DNA of 64,000 bases, from positions 1 to 64,000 of the forward strand of contig NZ_CAJODG010000016.1 of the NCBI RefSeq assembly GCF_905233635.1. Reading direction: 5' to 3'. This DNA is from Selenomonas sp. AE3005. Its GTDB lineage: Bacteria; Bacillota; Negativicutes; Selenomonadales; Selenomonadaceae. A model generated the notes under the pieces. The model ran no database searches. It was not told the origin of the DNA and saw only the letters and a program-made list of their open reading frames with translations. Of the stretch, positions 7,731-16,669 are shown piece by piece; the first letter of the stretch is position 1; every line of letters starts with the position of its first letter. A program made the translations under genes and the position numbers.

Positions 7731-8781
7731 AGTTGCGTTCTTTATTTTTCGCCAGCCAGCGTGAGTCTAGTTCCTTTTTCTTGGTCAGTATCCTGTCCTG
7801 ATAGATATCTTCAATCACAAGTTTGCAGATGACGATGAAGGGGACGGCGAGGAACATGCCGGCTGCGTCGAGTAGTTCACCGCCCAGGATAATGCCCAGG
7901 ATTATCGCGATGGGGTGCAGGTGCAGGGATTTGCCAATCAGGGTTGGATAGACAAAATTGTGATTTATCTGGGTGAGAATCAGATAAAAGCCTGCTGTCT
8001 GCAAGGCCATAAGGGGATTAACCGTGGCGGTCAGCAGTGTACCGAAAGCCGAGGCTACCGTAGGCCCCAGTACGGGAATAAACTCGCAAATGCCGGATAC
8101 TACGGCAAACACTGAGGCGTAAGGCAGGTCACGTATTGTAAAATACAGAAAGACAACAACTGCGGTGATACAGCAGATTACCAGCTGGCTGCAAACGTAA
8201 ATCCTCAGGGAGCTGAGAATCAAATTGAAAAGGTTAAGCACCCGGCGGTTATCGCGCTTAGGAAAAAGTCCGGCCAGATAGTGCTTGATTTCTTCGCCAT
8301 CTTTTAGCAGGTAGAAGGTGACGAAGATGATGATAACCAGGTCGATGACTTTGCTGAATAAGGAAATAAGCAAAGTCAGGGAGGATTTCAGCGCTGCCAT
8401 GCTGGCGGTTTTCATTTCTGCCCAGATGTTGTCGATTTCTCCCTGCAGGAAGTCAGAATCCTGTAATAACGGGATGTTTTGGATTTGTTCCGTTATTTGC
8501 GGGAAGTCTGTGACAAACCGGCTGAAAGTTGGGATAAAGCTCTTGGACACGAGGGCCAGGAGCAGGAGTGTCAGGCCGATGAATAACAGTAAAATAAGAC
8601 CGGCCGCCAAGGCTCGGGGGATTTTGGCGGCGAGTCTGTCGACCAGAGGGAGCAGGAGCAGCTGGAGGAGCAGGGAGATAAAGATGATAAAGGCCAGCTG
8701 CGGCATGAACCAAAAGGTTGACAATAGGATGGTAAAGGTCAGGCCGAGAAGGATGGAGGTACGGTATTTTTTTAAAACCAT
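7729..8781 (-). CDS. AI-2E family transporter (PerM/YdiK-like permease)
   Basis: A 350-aa polytopic membrane protein of the AI-2 exporter superfamily. Two hydrophobic helices at each end frame a soluble segment (about 60-140), and the C-terminal half has the conserved EFIPVLGPTVAS region (about 238-249). Members export small signals or act as Na+/H+ antiporters, so the substrate is open. The stop overlaps the end of the shared terminator, and the gene lies 9 bp after the M48 protease gene, suggesting a two-gene reverse operon. Confidence 0.85.
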   Translation of the reverse strand: MVLKKYRTSILLGLTFTILLSTFWFMPQLAFIIFISLLLQLLLLPLVDRLAAKIPRALAAGLILLLFIGLTLLLLALVSKSFIPTFSRFVTDFPQITEQIQNIPLLQDSDFLQGEIDNIWAEMKTASMAALKSSLTLLISLFSKVIDLVIIIFVTFYLLKDGEEIKHYLAGLFPKRDNRRVLNLFNLILSSLRIYVCSQLVICCITAVVVFLYFTIRDLPYASVFAVVSGICEFIPVLGPTVASAFGTLLTATVNPLMALQTAGFYLILTQINHNFVYPTLIGKSLHLHPIAIILGIILGGELLDAAGMFLAVPFIVICKLVIEDIYQDRILTKKKELDSRWLAKNKERN

Positions 8782-8790
8782 AACTGCTCC

Positions 8791-9864
8791 TTATTTGATT
8801 TTGTTGAGGCGCTCTGCCAGAACACTGGCGCTTTCATCGTTGTTGTTGCAGGTGATGATGGGCTGCTGGCCGAGCATTACGGTGTTACCGTCGGCATAGG
8901 CGTCAGCTTTGTTGTGGCCGTTATGGTAAGCGGCAGCCAGATTGCCCATGACGAAGTAAGCCCGTTCCTTGGCACTCATATCACCGTGAGCGGCCGGGGT
9001 GCAGAAGTCCTTGGTGTTGACTTTGATAAGGCCGTCCTTGTTGGTGACATGACCGCCGCTGTACTGGTTCAGCAGTTTGGCGTAGGCATCACGGCGGTCA
9101 TCGTTGGCCGGATGGTCGGACAGGAACTGCTGGAAATCGGAGGGACGGCTCTTGGACTTGTCCATAACGCGCTGCCAAACGGCGGCACAGGCGCCGGGAT
9201 TGTAATTGGTGTGCGTGATGTAGTTAAAGGCCAGTTTGTCGGCCTCGCGTTCCATGGGTTTGGTGATATGACGATTGTTGATGACATTGGCCATAATAGC
9301 ACCGAGCTGAGAGCCGGTAGCGGCACCGAGAATCTGCATATTAAGCGACTGACGGGCACCTTTGGCCGGGTGGTCTTTCTGGCCGTGGCCCATTTCGTGG
9401 CCCAGTACCACCGCGATTTCGTCTTCATTGGTCAGCATTTTGTAGAGGCCGGTGTTGACACTGAGGTTGTGCCCCAGGGTGCAGAAGGCGTTGAAACTGC
9501 CCTGATTGTTGATGAAGTAGTTGTAAGGTTTATCGTAAATGGAGGGGTCCACAGCGCCAATGGCGGCGGTCAGGTTGGACATGATTCTGTCGAGCTGCTC
9601 ATTCAGATAGGCATCGTTGTTGACACCGTACTCGGCCTGCATTTGCTGGAACAGCTGCTGACGCCCCTGCGGGTCGTTGTTGTATCTTTTGATGGTGCTG
9701 TCCAGCTGGGAGTGGGCGGCAGCGCCGGAGATGATAGCGCCGATTATGCTGGCGGTACTGGCCTCGGCAGTCGGAGCTGCGCTGGGAATATAAGCCAGTG
9801 GTAGTGACAGGCAGACCGCGGTAAGACCAGTGATGACTTTGCGAGTGAGTTTTTTACTATCCAT
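8791..9864 (-). CDS. M48 family zinc metalloprotease, exported
   Basis: A 357-aa peptidase with an N-terminal signal peptide (about 1-35, ending in an AEA-type site). The zinc motif HEMGH (about 156-160) and the downstream glutamate in EREADKLAFNYI (about 206-217) define the M48 (HtpX/BepA/Oma1) family. A Q/N-rich segment precedes the catalytic domain. Exported members take part in envelope-protein quality control, which is the likely role. It has a GGAGG ribosome site and is first in a reverse unit with the AI-2E-type permease. Confidence 0.9.
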   Translation of the reverse strand: MDSKKLTRKVITGLTAVCLSLPLAYIPSAAPTAEASTASIIGAIISGAAAHSQLDSTIKRYNNDPQGRQQLFQQMQAEYGVNNDAYLNEQLDRIMSNLTAAIGAVDPSIYDKPYNYFINNQGSFNAFCTLGHNLSVNTGLYKMLTNEDEIAVVLGHEMGHGQKDHPAKGARQSLNMQILGAATGSQLGAIMANVINNRHITKPMEREADKLAFNYITHTNYNPGACAAVWQRVMDKSKSRPSDFQQFLSDHPANDDRRDAYAKLLNQYSGGHVTNKDGLIKVNTKDFCTPAAHGDMSAKERAYFVMGNLAAAYHNGHNKADAYADGNTVMLGQQPIITCNNNDESASVLAERLNKIK

Positions 9865-10005
9865 GATAACGATTCCTCCTGTGTTGTGAATATTTTCTAT
9901 AAATATTATAGCGAAAAAAAGCAGAAATGTGGGGATTTTTTCTTAACTTTAATGAGATTTTAATCGATGTAATAAAAAGGAAGTGAATGGCAAGGAGGCA
10001 TGGTG

Positions 10006-11028
10006 ATGAAGGAAAAAGAATGGCGTACCTGCCGGTTGATGATAAATGGCCTGGCGCATAAGGTACAATATAATCAGGCAACGATAGACAATCTGTTTGT
10101 GCCTTTTTTGCGGCGCATGAGCAAGACGCAGAAAAAACTGGGACGGCGCATGATAATTTTTATAGCGGCGCCGCCGGGCGTGGGCAAGTCTACTCTCGCG
10201 CTGTTTTTGGAAAGGCTGTCCAATACCGATGAGGAAATCGTACCGGTGCAGGCCTTGGGACTGGACGGATTTCACTATCCCAACAGTTATCTGACCACGC
10301 ATAGCCTTAACCGCGATGGGAAAAATATTCCGCTGAGTTCCATAAAAGGCAGCCCCGAAACTTTTGCGGTGGATAAACTTATCGGCAAGCTGACTGATGT
10401 ACGGCAGAAAGATATCCGCTGGCCGGTTTATGACAGGACCATTCATGATGTTATAGACAATATGGTGACGGTGAAACGTCCCATTGTTATACTGGAGGGA
10501 AACTGGCTGCTCTTAGGGGAGGAGCAATGGCAAAATGTCCGCAGTTTTGCTGATTACACTTTGTTTGTGACAGCTGACCCTGTTGCCCTGAAAAACAGGC
10601 TGATACAGCGGAAAATAGCCGGCGGCAGCACGCTAGAGGCAGCAAAACGATTTTATCAGCAGACTGATAGGATAAATGTGGAGCGCTGCCTGAAAAAATC
10701 ATGGCCGGCCGAGGAAACATGGCAGATGCTGGCAGATGGTGATTACCAGCTGAAAAATAAGGTAATGCCCACCAGGATAGTGGACCGGGAGGCACTTTGG
10801 CAAAAGCCGGATGTACGGGTGAAAAATCCCATTTTGGGCGGCCTTAATCAGCGCAATGGCGAAGGCGATGTCGTCCAGCCCCTTTACGATGAGGGCTATT
10901 CTCATGGCCTGTCGATGGCCCGTAAGTCAATTCTGAAAAAACTGTACGAAAGCGGTGCGATGAGCAGCAAGGCGATTTTGGATACCTTCCAGCTCAGTGC
11001 CGAAGAGTTTCGGGAGATTATGAAATAA
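10006..11028 (+). CDS. P-loop nucleoside/nucleotide kinase family protein
   Basis: A Walker A motif APPGVGKST (about 52-60) and the overall layout match the uridine-kinase/pantothenate-kinase-like family that includes proteins annotated as fructose-transport or nucleoside kinases. Three in-frame starts lie within 9 bp (ATG 10000, GTG 10003, ATG 10006). The last is chosen because AAGGAGG at 9992-9998 is properly spaced from it. The C-terminal 50 residues form a helical tail unlike the catalytic domain. The gene is monocistronic and divergent from the protease. The phosphorylated substrate is not known. Confidence 0.75.
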   Translation: MKEKEWRTCRLMINGLAHKVQYNQATIDNLFVPFLRRMSKTQKKLGRRMIIFIAAPPGVGKSTLALFLERLSNTDEEIVPVQALGLDGFHYPNSYLTTHSLNRDGKNIPLSSIKGSPETFAVDKLIGKLTDVRQKDIRWPVYDRTIHDVIDNMVTVKRPIVILEGNWLLLGEEQWQNVRSFADYTLFVTADPVALKNRLIQRKIAGGSTLEAAKRFYQQTDRINVERCLKKSWPAEETWQMLADGDYQLKNKVMPTRIVDREALWQKPDVRVKNPILGGLNQRNGEGDVVQPLYDEGYSHGLSMARKSILKKLYESGAMSSKAILDTFQLSAEEFREIMK

Positions 11029-11031
11029 AAA

Positions 11032-11074
11032 ACAGGCAGGTGCCGTGCTGCAGCGGTACCTGCCTGTGGTGTTT
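11032..11074. terminator. Terminator between convergent genes
   Basis: ACAGGCAGGT (11032-11041) pairs with ACCTGCCTGT (11058-11067), followed by GGTGTTTTT; an A-run lies on the other side. It serves the kinase gene and the convergent zinc-ribbon gene. Confidence 0.75.
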
Positions 11075-11365
11075 TTACTTAACTTTGCTGGAGAAGAGAT
11101 AGACTAAAATCGTCAGTACGATACCGCCGATACCCCATTCCACACCTTTTTCCATAAAGGCATAGCCGGTCGCGGCAAGGCAGAACAGCACGGCCCATAA
11201 GGTCTGCTTGGCATTTTCTTTGCGGAAGGCGAAGGTCTTGTAGTCTACGCCGGTGAGCTTTTGAAAGCATTCGGGGCAGATAATCCGCTGGCCGCCATCT
11301 TCCGTTTTATTTACGAGTGCCTCTTTTTCTGGCAAATCACGCTGGCACTCAGAGCATTTTAACAT
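11075..11365 (-). CDS. Small zinc-ribbon membrane protein, function unknown
   Basis: A 96-aa protein with two CxxC pairs (CSEC near 4-7 and CPEC near 35-38) that would form a zinc ribbon, followed by two hydrophobic helices (about 55-70 and 75-92). The architecture suggests a soluble zinc finger anchored to the membrane. A ribosome site (GGGGGTAAT) precedes the ATG. No specific family is recognised. Confidence 0.75.
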   Translation of the reverse strand: MLKCSECQRDLPEKEALVNKTEDGGQRIICPECFQKLTGVDYKTFAFRKENAKQTLWAVLFCLAATGYAFMEKGVEWGIGGIVLTILVYLFSSKVK

Positions 11366-11443
11366 ATAATTACCCCCAAAATAATGTCCAAAATAAATAC
11401 CTTATCCATTTTACTTCATTTGGTTGGTTTTGGCTAGGTTTTC

Positions 11444-11472
11444 TTGACACTCATAGGGAAAAACATTAAAAT
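11444..11472 (+). promoter_or_regulatory. Sigma-A promoter of rny
   Basis: TTGACA (11444-11449) and TAAAAT (11467-11472) with a 17-bp spacer. About 65 bp of AT-rich leader separates it from the rny start. Confidence 0.8.
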
Positions 11473-11538
11473 GGTAAGGTATAGTTAATGAACTATCAAG
11501 GAAAAAATAATGCATAACAGCAAATAAGAAACAAGGGG

Positions 11539-13086
11539 GTGAGTATTATCGTTATCGAAATAGTAGTAGCGGTAATAGTTGCAGCAATCATCGGTGCTGG
11601 TGTGGGTTACACCATGCGGAAACGCACGGCTGAAGTACAGATAGGCTCCGCTGAAGAAGAAGCAAAACGCATTGTAGCGGATGCACAAGAAAAAGGCGAG
11701 ACGAAGAAGAAAGAGGCACTCTTAGAGGCGAAGGAGGAAATCCATCGTCAGCGTCAGGAAATCGAACGGGAGACGAAGGAGCGCCGCAGCGAACTTCAGC
11801 GTCAGGAACGCCGGGTAGTGCAAAAAGAAGAAAATCTTGACCGCAAGCTGGATTCTCTGGAAAAGAAAGAGGAAAGCCTTTCCCGTAAGGAATCGCGCCT
11901 CGATAAGACGCAGCAGGCGATAGATGAGATTCACGAGCAGCAGAAAGCCGAGTTAGAACGAATTTCCAGTCTGACGACGGAAGAGGCTCGGACAATGCTC
12001 ATGGCCGAGGCTGAGGAAGAACTTAAGCACGAAAAGGCCATGAAAATCAAAGAATACGAGCAGCAGATTAAGGACGAGTCCGACAAAAAGGCCCGGGATA
12101 TCTTAAGCCAGGCTATTCAGCGCTGCGCAGCTGACCATGTGGCAGAAACCACGGTTTCTGTAGTGGCTCTGCCCAACGATGAAATGAAGGGCCGTATCAT
12201 TGGCCGTGAAGGCCGTAATATCCGCACGCTCGAAACCATGACCGGCATTGACCTCATCATCGATGATACACCGGAGGCAGTTATACTGTCCGGCTTTGAC
12301 CCGGTACGCCGGGAAACGGCCAGAATTGCGCTCGAAAAGCTGATTCAGGACGGCCGTATTCATCCGGCCCGTATTGAGGAAATGGTCGAAAAGGCCAAGC
12401 GGGAAGTGGATATGCGTATCAAGGAGGCCGGTGAACAGGCAACCTTCGATACCGGTGTACATGGTATCCATCCTGAACTGATTAAACTGCTCGGACGTCT
12501 GCGTTACCGTACCAGTTACGGACAGAATGTCCTCAATCATTCCATCGAGGTAGCTCATCTGGCCGGTGTTATGGCATCGGAGCTGGGCTGTGATGTGACT
12601 CTGGCCAAGCGCGGAGGCCTGCTCCACGATATCGGTAAGTCCATCGACCATGAAGTGGAAGGTTCCCATACCACTATCGGTGCAGATATTGCCCGTAAAT
12701 TCCGGGAGTCCAAGGACGTTATCAACTGTATTGCCTCACATCATGGTGATGTGGAGGCAACCAGTGTGGAGGCCGTCCTGGTGGCCGCAGCTGACGCCGT
12801 ATCAGCAGCCAGACCTGGGGCCCGCCGCGAAAGCCTGGAATCCTATCTCAAGCGTCTTAAGCGCTTGGAAGAAATCGCCGAGTCCTACGAAGGCGTGGAA
12901 CGCTGCTTTGCCATTCAGGCAGGCCGTGAAATCCGCGTTATGGTTAAACCGGACAAGGTGGACGATGCTGAGGCTGTGGCTTTGGCACATGACATTGTCA
13001 AGAAAATCGAGGACGAGCTGGAATATCCCGGTCAGATTAAGGCCACGGTTATTCGCGAAACCCGCGTCGTCGATTATGCAAAATAA
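11539..13086 (+). CDS. rny: Ribonuclease Y
   Basis: Membrane-anchored endoribonuclease that initiates mRNA turnover. An N-terminal helix (about 3-24) is followed by a long charged coiled coil (about 30-200), the KH domain with GRIIGREGRNIRTLE (about 215-229) and the HD domain with LLHDIGKSID (about 361-370). At 515 aa it is full length. The GTG start overlaps the AAGGGGG ribosome site unusually closely, but no better start exists without shortening the anchor. It leads the rny-unknown-ymdB block. Confidence 0.95.
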   Translation: MSIIVIEIVVAVIVAAIIGAGVGYTMRKRTAEVQIGSAEEEAKRIVADAQEKGETKKKEALLEAKEEIHRQRQEIERETKERRSELQRQERRVVQKEENLDRKLDSLEKKEESLSRKESRLDKTQQAIDEIHEQQKAELERISSLTTEEARTMLMAEAEEELKHEKAMKIKEYEQQIKDESDKKARDILSQAIQRCAADHVAETTVSVVALPNDEMKGRIIGREGRNIRTLETMTGIDLIIDDTPEAVILSGFDPVRRETARIALEKLIQDGRIHPARIEEMVEKAKREVDMRIKEAGEQATFDTGVHGIHPELIKLLGRLRYRTSYGQNVLNHSIEVAHLAGVMASELGCDVTLAKRGGLLHDIGKSIDHEVEGSHTTIGADIARKFRESKDVINCIASHHGDVEATSVEAVLVAAADAVSAARPGARRESLESYLKRLKRLEEIAESYEGVERCFAIQAGREIRVMVKPDKVDDAEAVALAHDIVKKIEDELEYPGQIKATVIRETRVVDYAK

Positions 13087-13159
13087 AGCAATTTACGCAT
13101 GACAGTTAGGAGGGTGTAGGGCGTGAGCCTTGCGCCCTCTTAATCTATTGAGAGGAAAA

Positions 13160-13708
13160 ATGATGTTTGGGTTTAAACAAAATGGCAAAGCTGATAATGG
13201 CCGCAATCAGGCCAGTATCGGTGTGCAGCTGATAGCCTCCCTGCTCGTCTGCTATCCGGAAATATACACGGTGACTTACGAGCCTAAGGATAAGGAGATA
13301 ATACTGGACTTTGTCATAAATGGGAGCCCTGCCAGCCATGAGGAAATGGAAGAATTTGCCAGGCTGCTCGATGAGAGTGTGCAGACCTATCATGCTTTAC
13401 ATGGCGGTGAACCTGTCTGGCTGGCAGTGGATGCCGATATACACGGTCAGCGGATGGCGGTGCATGTTAAACGTCAGCTGAGCACTATGCTGCGTGGCGA
13501 ACTTGATTTGCTGACACAGTTGTTCCGCGATAAGTTTGGGGACAATCTGCAGGCTGATGGGCATAATGTGGACGTGCTGGAGCCGGAGTTTTCCTCCCTG
13601 CAGAGCAATCTGCTGGACCAAATGCTGGATACTGCACAGGAACAGCGCATTAAGGAGCGTATGATAGGCATGCGTGATAAGGATAAGGTACTGGTTTATA
13701 ATCGCTGA
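13160..13708 (+). CDS. Conserved protein of unknown function between rny and ymdB
   Basis: A 182-aa soluble acidic protein. The start is placed at ATG 13160 (GAGAGG ribosome site), with an alternative ATG at 13163; an in-frame start at 13130 lacks a site. The N-terminal half reads as alternating beta strands (about 15-100) and the C-terminal third is helical and charged. No catalytic motif is recognisable. It is 12 bp from ymdB and lies between two RNA-turnover-linked genes, so a role near RNase Y is possible but only contextual. Confidence 0.75.
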   Translation: MMFGFKQNGKADNGRNQASIGVQLIASLLVCYPEIYTVTYEPKDKEIILDFVINGSPASHEEMEEFARLLDESVQTYHALHGGEPVWLAVDADIHGQRMAVHVKRQLSTMLRGELDLLTQLFRDKFGDNLQADGHNVDVLEPEFSSLQSNLLDQMLDTAQEQRIKERMIGMRDKDKVLVYNR

Positions 13709-13720
13709 GAGGAGAACGAT

Positions 13721-14500
13721 ATGCGGATAATGCTGACTGGTGATGTGGTAGGCAAACCGGGGCGCAAGGCTTTTGCCCAATATACGCCACGGCTGCGCCA
13801 GGAAAAAAACATCGACGTGGTCATTGTCAATGGGGAAAATTCTGCCGGCGGCAAGGGCTATACGCGCAAGTCTTTAGATGGCCTGTATCATGGCGGTGCA
13901 GATATCATCACTTCGGGAAATCACGTCTGGGATAAGAAGGATGTGCTGGAATTTATCGATAGCGAACCTTTTCTCATTCGTCCGGCAAACTATCCCGAGG
14001 GAACGCCGGGGAAGGGCTATTGTATCTATCCCTTTAAGGCGAAAAACATCGGCGTGATAAATCTTTCCGGCCGGGCTTTTATGCCGGCGCTGGACTGCCC
14101 CTTCCAAAAGATTGAGGACATTCTGCACGAGATTAAACAGGAATGCGATATTATCTTCCTGGATTTTCATGCGGAAACTACATCAGAAAAAATGGCGATG
14201 GGCTGGTATCTTGACGGCCGGGTAAATGGTGTCGTGGGCACGCATACCCATATTCAGACGGCTGATGAACGTGTTTTGCCGCAGGGTACAGCGTATATTA
14301 CGGACTTGGGCATGGTCGGCCCGTGGAATTCTATTTTGGGTGTCAAGACGGAAATCATTCTGCAGAAATTCACGACAGCTATGCCCTGCCGCTTTGACCT
14401 GGAAGAAAGCGGCCCCATGGTCTATTCGGCGCTGATTGTCGATATTGACGATGCGACGAATCGCACAACTGGCGTGGAACGCATTATGATAACAGAATAA
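13721..14500 (+). CDS. ymdB: YmdB-type (TIGR00282) metallophosphoesterase
   Basis: A calcineurin-like phosphoesterase with all expected motifs: GDVVGKPGR (about 6-14), NGENSAGG (about 37-44), GNHVWD (about 66-71), DFHAETTSEK (about 149-158) and GTHTHIQTADE (about 174-184). Family members hydrolyse 2',3'-cAMP and affect biofilm and motility switching in Bacillus. At 259 aa it is full length. It is in operon with rny and starts with a GAGAGGAG ribosome site. Confidence 0.93.
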   Translation: MRIMLTGDVVGKPGRKAFAQYTPRLRQEKNIDVVIVNGENSAGGKGYTRKSLDGLYHGGADIITSGNHVWDKKDVLEFIDSEPFLIRPANYPEGTPGKGYCIYPFKAKNIGVINLSGRAFMPALDCPFQKIEDILHEIKQECDIIFLDFHAETTSEKMAMGWYLDGRVNGVVGTHTHIQTADERVLPQGTAYITDLGMVGPWNSILGVKTEIILQKFTTAMPCRFDLEESGPMVYSALIVDIDDATNRTTGVERIMITE

Positions 14501-14642
14501 AGCAAATAACCATAAAGATTTTTTCATGAGGCAGGAATTTTTCCTTGTACGCAGAATAATAAGTTAGTATCAAATAGGTGTTGTTATAGGAAAATCGTAG
14601 ACATTGTTCCAGTTTTGTTGCAAGAGAGGACGTGTGCTAATC

Positions 14643-14903
14643 ATGGAAATCTTGAAAGTATCTGCTAAATCAAACCCTAATTCTGTAGCAGGGGCGCTGG
14701 CTGGTGTGCTCCGAGAGCATTCCAGTGCGGAAATGCAGGCCATTGGTGCCGGAGCTCTTAATCAGGCAGTAAAGGCTGTGGCCATTGCCCGGGGATTTGT
14801 GGCTCCGCATGGCATTGACCTTATCTGCATTCCGGCCTTTACCGATATCAATATCGAAGGGGAGGAACGGACGGCGATTAAATTGATTGTCGAACCGCGC
14901 TGA
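14643..14903 (+). CDS. spoVS: Stage V sporulation protein S (SpoVS/Alba-like)
   Basis: An 86-aa protein almost colinear with Bacillus SpoVS, including AGALNQAVKAVAIARGFVAP and the GEERTAIKLIVEPR end. Upstream codons from 14604 are in frame, but the family N-terminus (MEILKVSAKS) fixes the start at ATG 14643. SpoVS has an Alba-like nucleic-acid-binding fold; it is kept in many non-sporulating Firmicutes, so its presence does not prove sporulation. A possible promoter (TTGTAC ... TATCAA, 17-bp spacing) lies in the 140-bp gap before it. Confidence 0.95.
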   Translation: MEILKVSAKSNPNSVAGALAGVLREHSSAEMQAIGAGALNQAVKAVAIARGFVAPHGIDLICIPAFTDINIEGEERTAIKLIVEPR

Positions 14904-14925
14904 GCAGGGTACAGGAGTGACATAA

Positions 14926-15759
14926 ATGGCAAGTGATTTGCACATGCACACGACGTTTTCCGATGGCAAACTGACACCGGAAGAACTCGTGGCAGCGGCA
15001 AAAGCTGCCGGTCTCAAATACATAGCCATCACTGACCACGATACCGTGGAAGGTGTCAGTTATCTTTATGAGAACGGAAGTTATCCCACCAAGGGAATAC
15101 ACCTGATACCGGGGATTGAGTTCAGTGCTCATCATCCGGTGCGGGAAATCCATATTTTGGGATACAACGTGGATATTTATTATCCGGAGCTTATCGATAA
15201 ATTAAATGATGTGACGGAGGCGCGCTGGACACGTTTTAGTGAAATGGTGGAAAAGCTGCAGCAGCTGGGGTATCCCATCACCGAAGGTGAGGTGCTGACA
15301 CTGGCAGGCAGCAGCAAGTCCATCAGCCGCTCCCATATTGCCCGGGTACTGGTGAGGAAGAAATGCTTTGCCACGGTACGTGAGGCTTTTAGTGCAGTGC
15401 TGCAAAAGGGCAAGGCGGCGTATGTGCCGCATTACCATCTGGAGGTCGAGGAAATCATCGGCCTTATCAAGGCGGCTGGCGGTACGCCGGTACTCGCTCA
15501 TCCTAAACTGGTCGGCGATGATGAACTGGTGCGGGATTTGTGCCAGCGCGGCATTGAAGGGCTGGAAGTATTCTATCCCCAGCACGATGCGGAAGATACG
15601 GCGCGCTATTATATGATGGCCAAGGAATTTAATCTGCTCCCCTCGGGAGGTTCAGACTACCACGGCTATCCCACCAGATATCCGGCGGAGATTGGCCTGT
15701 TTACGCTTGAGGATAAATGGGCAGAGGCTTTTTATCGTAAGCTGGGAAAATTTAGTTAA
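14926..15759 (+). CDS. PHP-domain phosphoesterase (nucleoside 3',5'-bisphosphate phosphatase type)
   Basis: A 277-aa protein with the PHP metal-site motifs HMHTTFSDG (about 6-14) and ITDHDTVEG (about 36-44), then HH at about 68 and GSDYHGY near 239. Relatives (YciV/RNase AM) remove phosphates from pAp or act as 5'-3' exonucleases on RNA. The GGAGTGAC ribosome site precedes the ATG, 22 bp after spoVS. The exact substrate is inferred from the family. Confidence 0.88.
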   Translation: MASDLHMHTTFSDGKLTPEELVAAAKAAGLKYIAITDHDTVEGVSYLYENGSYPTKGIHLIPGIEFSAHHPVREIHILGYNVDIYYPELIDKLNDVTEARWTRFSEMVEKLQQLGYPITEGEVLTLAGSSKSISRSHIARVLVRKKCFATVREAFSAVLQKGKAAYVPHYHLEVEEIIGLIKAAGGTPVLAHPKLVGDDELVRDLCQRGIEGLEVFYPQHDAEDTARYYMMAKEFNLLPSGGSDYHGYPTRYPAEIGLFTLEDKWAEAFYRKLGKFS

Positions 15760-15796
15760 GATTAAGTAAGTAGGAATTTAGTCAGGAGAGCAGTAT

Positions 15797-16630
15797 ATGG
15801 ATGTGATAGCTTTAGTCGGGCCCAGCGGCACCGGCAAAAGTCACCACGCGCTGATTGTGGCGCATCAAAATAAGGCAGATGCCATTATTGATGACGGAAT
15901 CCTGATTAAGGACGGCAAGATAGTGGGAGGCCATTCGGCGAAGAAGGAGCCGAGCAAGATCATGGCTGTGCGCCGGGCTATTTTTGTGCTGCCCGGTCAT
16001 GCTGAAGAAGTACAGGCCGCCATTAAGGAGGCTAAACCGCACAGGATTCTCATTCTGGGGACTTCGGAAAACATGGTCTTTAAGATTGCCAAGGCCTTGC
16101 ATTTGCCTCAGATTGCCAAAATTATTCATATTGAGGACGTGGCGACCAAGCAGGAAATGGCTATGGCGCAATTTCATCGTCTAAAGGAAGGCAAGCATAT
16201 CATTCCGGTGCCCACCATTGAATTGAAACCGCATTTTTCCGGTTATCTGGTGGACCCCCTGCAGACATTGTTTAAGCGGTCATCAACCAAGCGCCGCCGT
16301 TTGGGTGAAAAATCCATTGTGCGGCCGGTGTTCAGCTACTTCGGCAAACTCAGTATTGATGACATGGCCATAAAATCCATTGTGAAAGCCACGATGAAGA
16401 AGATGGAAGTTGTCACCAAAGTGGATGGTCTTAAAGTGGAACATCTTATGCACGGTGATGAGGACCAGGGGCTGATGATTGTCTGCGATGTGGTGCTGAC
16501 TTATGGCAATCATATTCCCACTTTGCTGGCCAAAGCACAGCAGGAAGTGCGGGAGGCTGTGGAGTATATGACGGGCATGATAGTCCATGAGGTTAATATT
16601 CGTGTAAAAACCTTATATGTGAAAGCATAA
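15797..16630 (+). CDS. P-loop protein with C-terminal Asp23/Gls24-like region
   Basis: An unusual two-part protein of 277 aa. It begins with a Walker A motif, GPSGTGKSHH (about 8-17), and an ATP-binding-like first half. Residues about 190-277 resemble the Asp23/Gls24 envelope-stress fold (FSYFGKLSIDDMAIKSIV, and the TYGNHIP ... VREAVEYMTG ... VNIRVKTL ending). It has a GGAGAG ribosome site and ends in a terminator. I infer an ATP-dependent role linked to the cell envelope. The domain assignment is by eye. Confidence 0.65.
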   Translation: MDVIALVGPSGTGKSHHALIVAHQNKADAIIDDGILIKDGKIVGGHSAKKEPSKIMAVRRAIFVLPGHAEEVQAAIKEAKPHRILILGTSENMVFKIAKALHLPQIAKIIHIEDVATKQEMAMAQFHRLKEGKHIIPVPTIELKPHFSGYLVDPLQTLFKRSSTKRRRLGEKSIVRPVFSYFGKLSIDDMAIKSIVKATMKKMEVVTKVDGLKVEHLMHGDEDQGLMIVCDVVLTYGNHIPTLLAKAQQEVREAVEYMTGMIVHEVNIRVKTLYVKA

Positions 16631-16663
16631 AAATCCGGTCAACTTTTGTTGACCGGATTTTTT
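16629..16663. terminator. Bidirectional terminator
   Basis: AAAAATCCGGTCAAC (16629-16643) pairs with GTTGACCGGATTTTTT (16648-16663) around a 4-nt loop, between convergent genes. Confidence 0.9.
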
Positions 16664-16669
16664 ACGCCC

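Noticed and set aside
8914..9804. 296-aa forward ORF opposite the M48 protease
   Set aside because: Low-complexity Gly/Val-rich translation with no start signal; the reverse strand has signal peptide and HEMGH.
14604..14643. N-terminal extension of spoVS
   Set aside because: The added residues are Cys/Arg-rich and absent from the family, whose start MEILKVSAKS matches ATG 14643.
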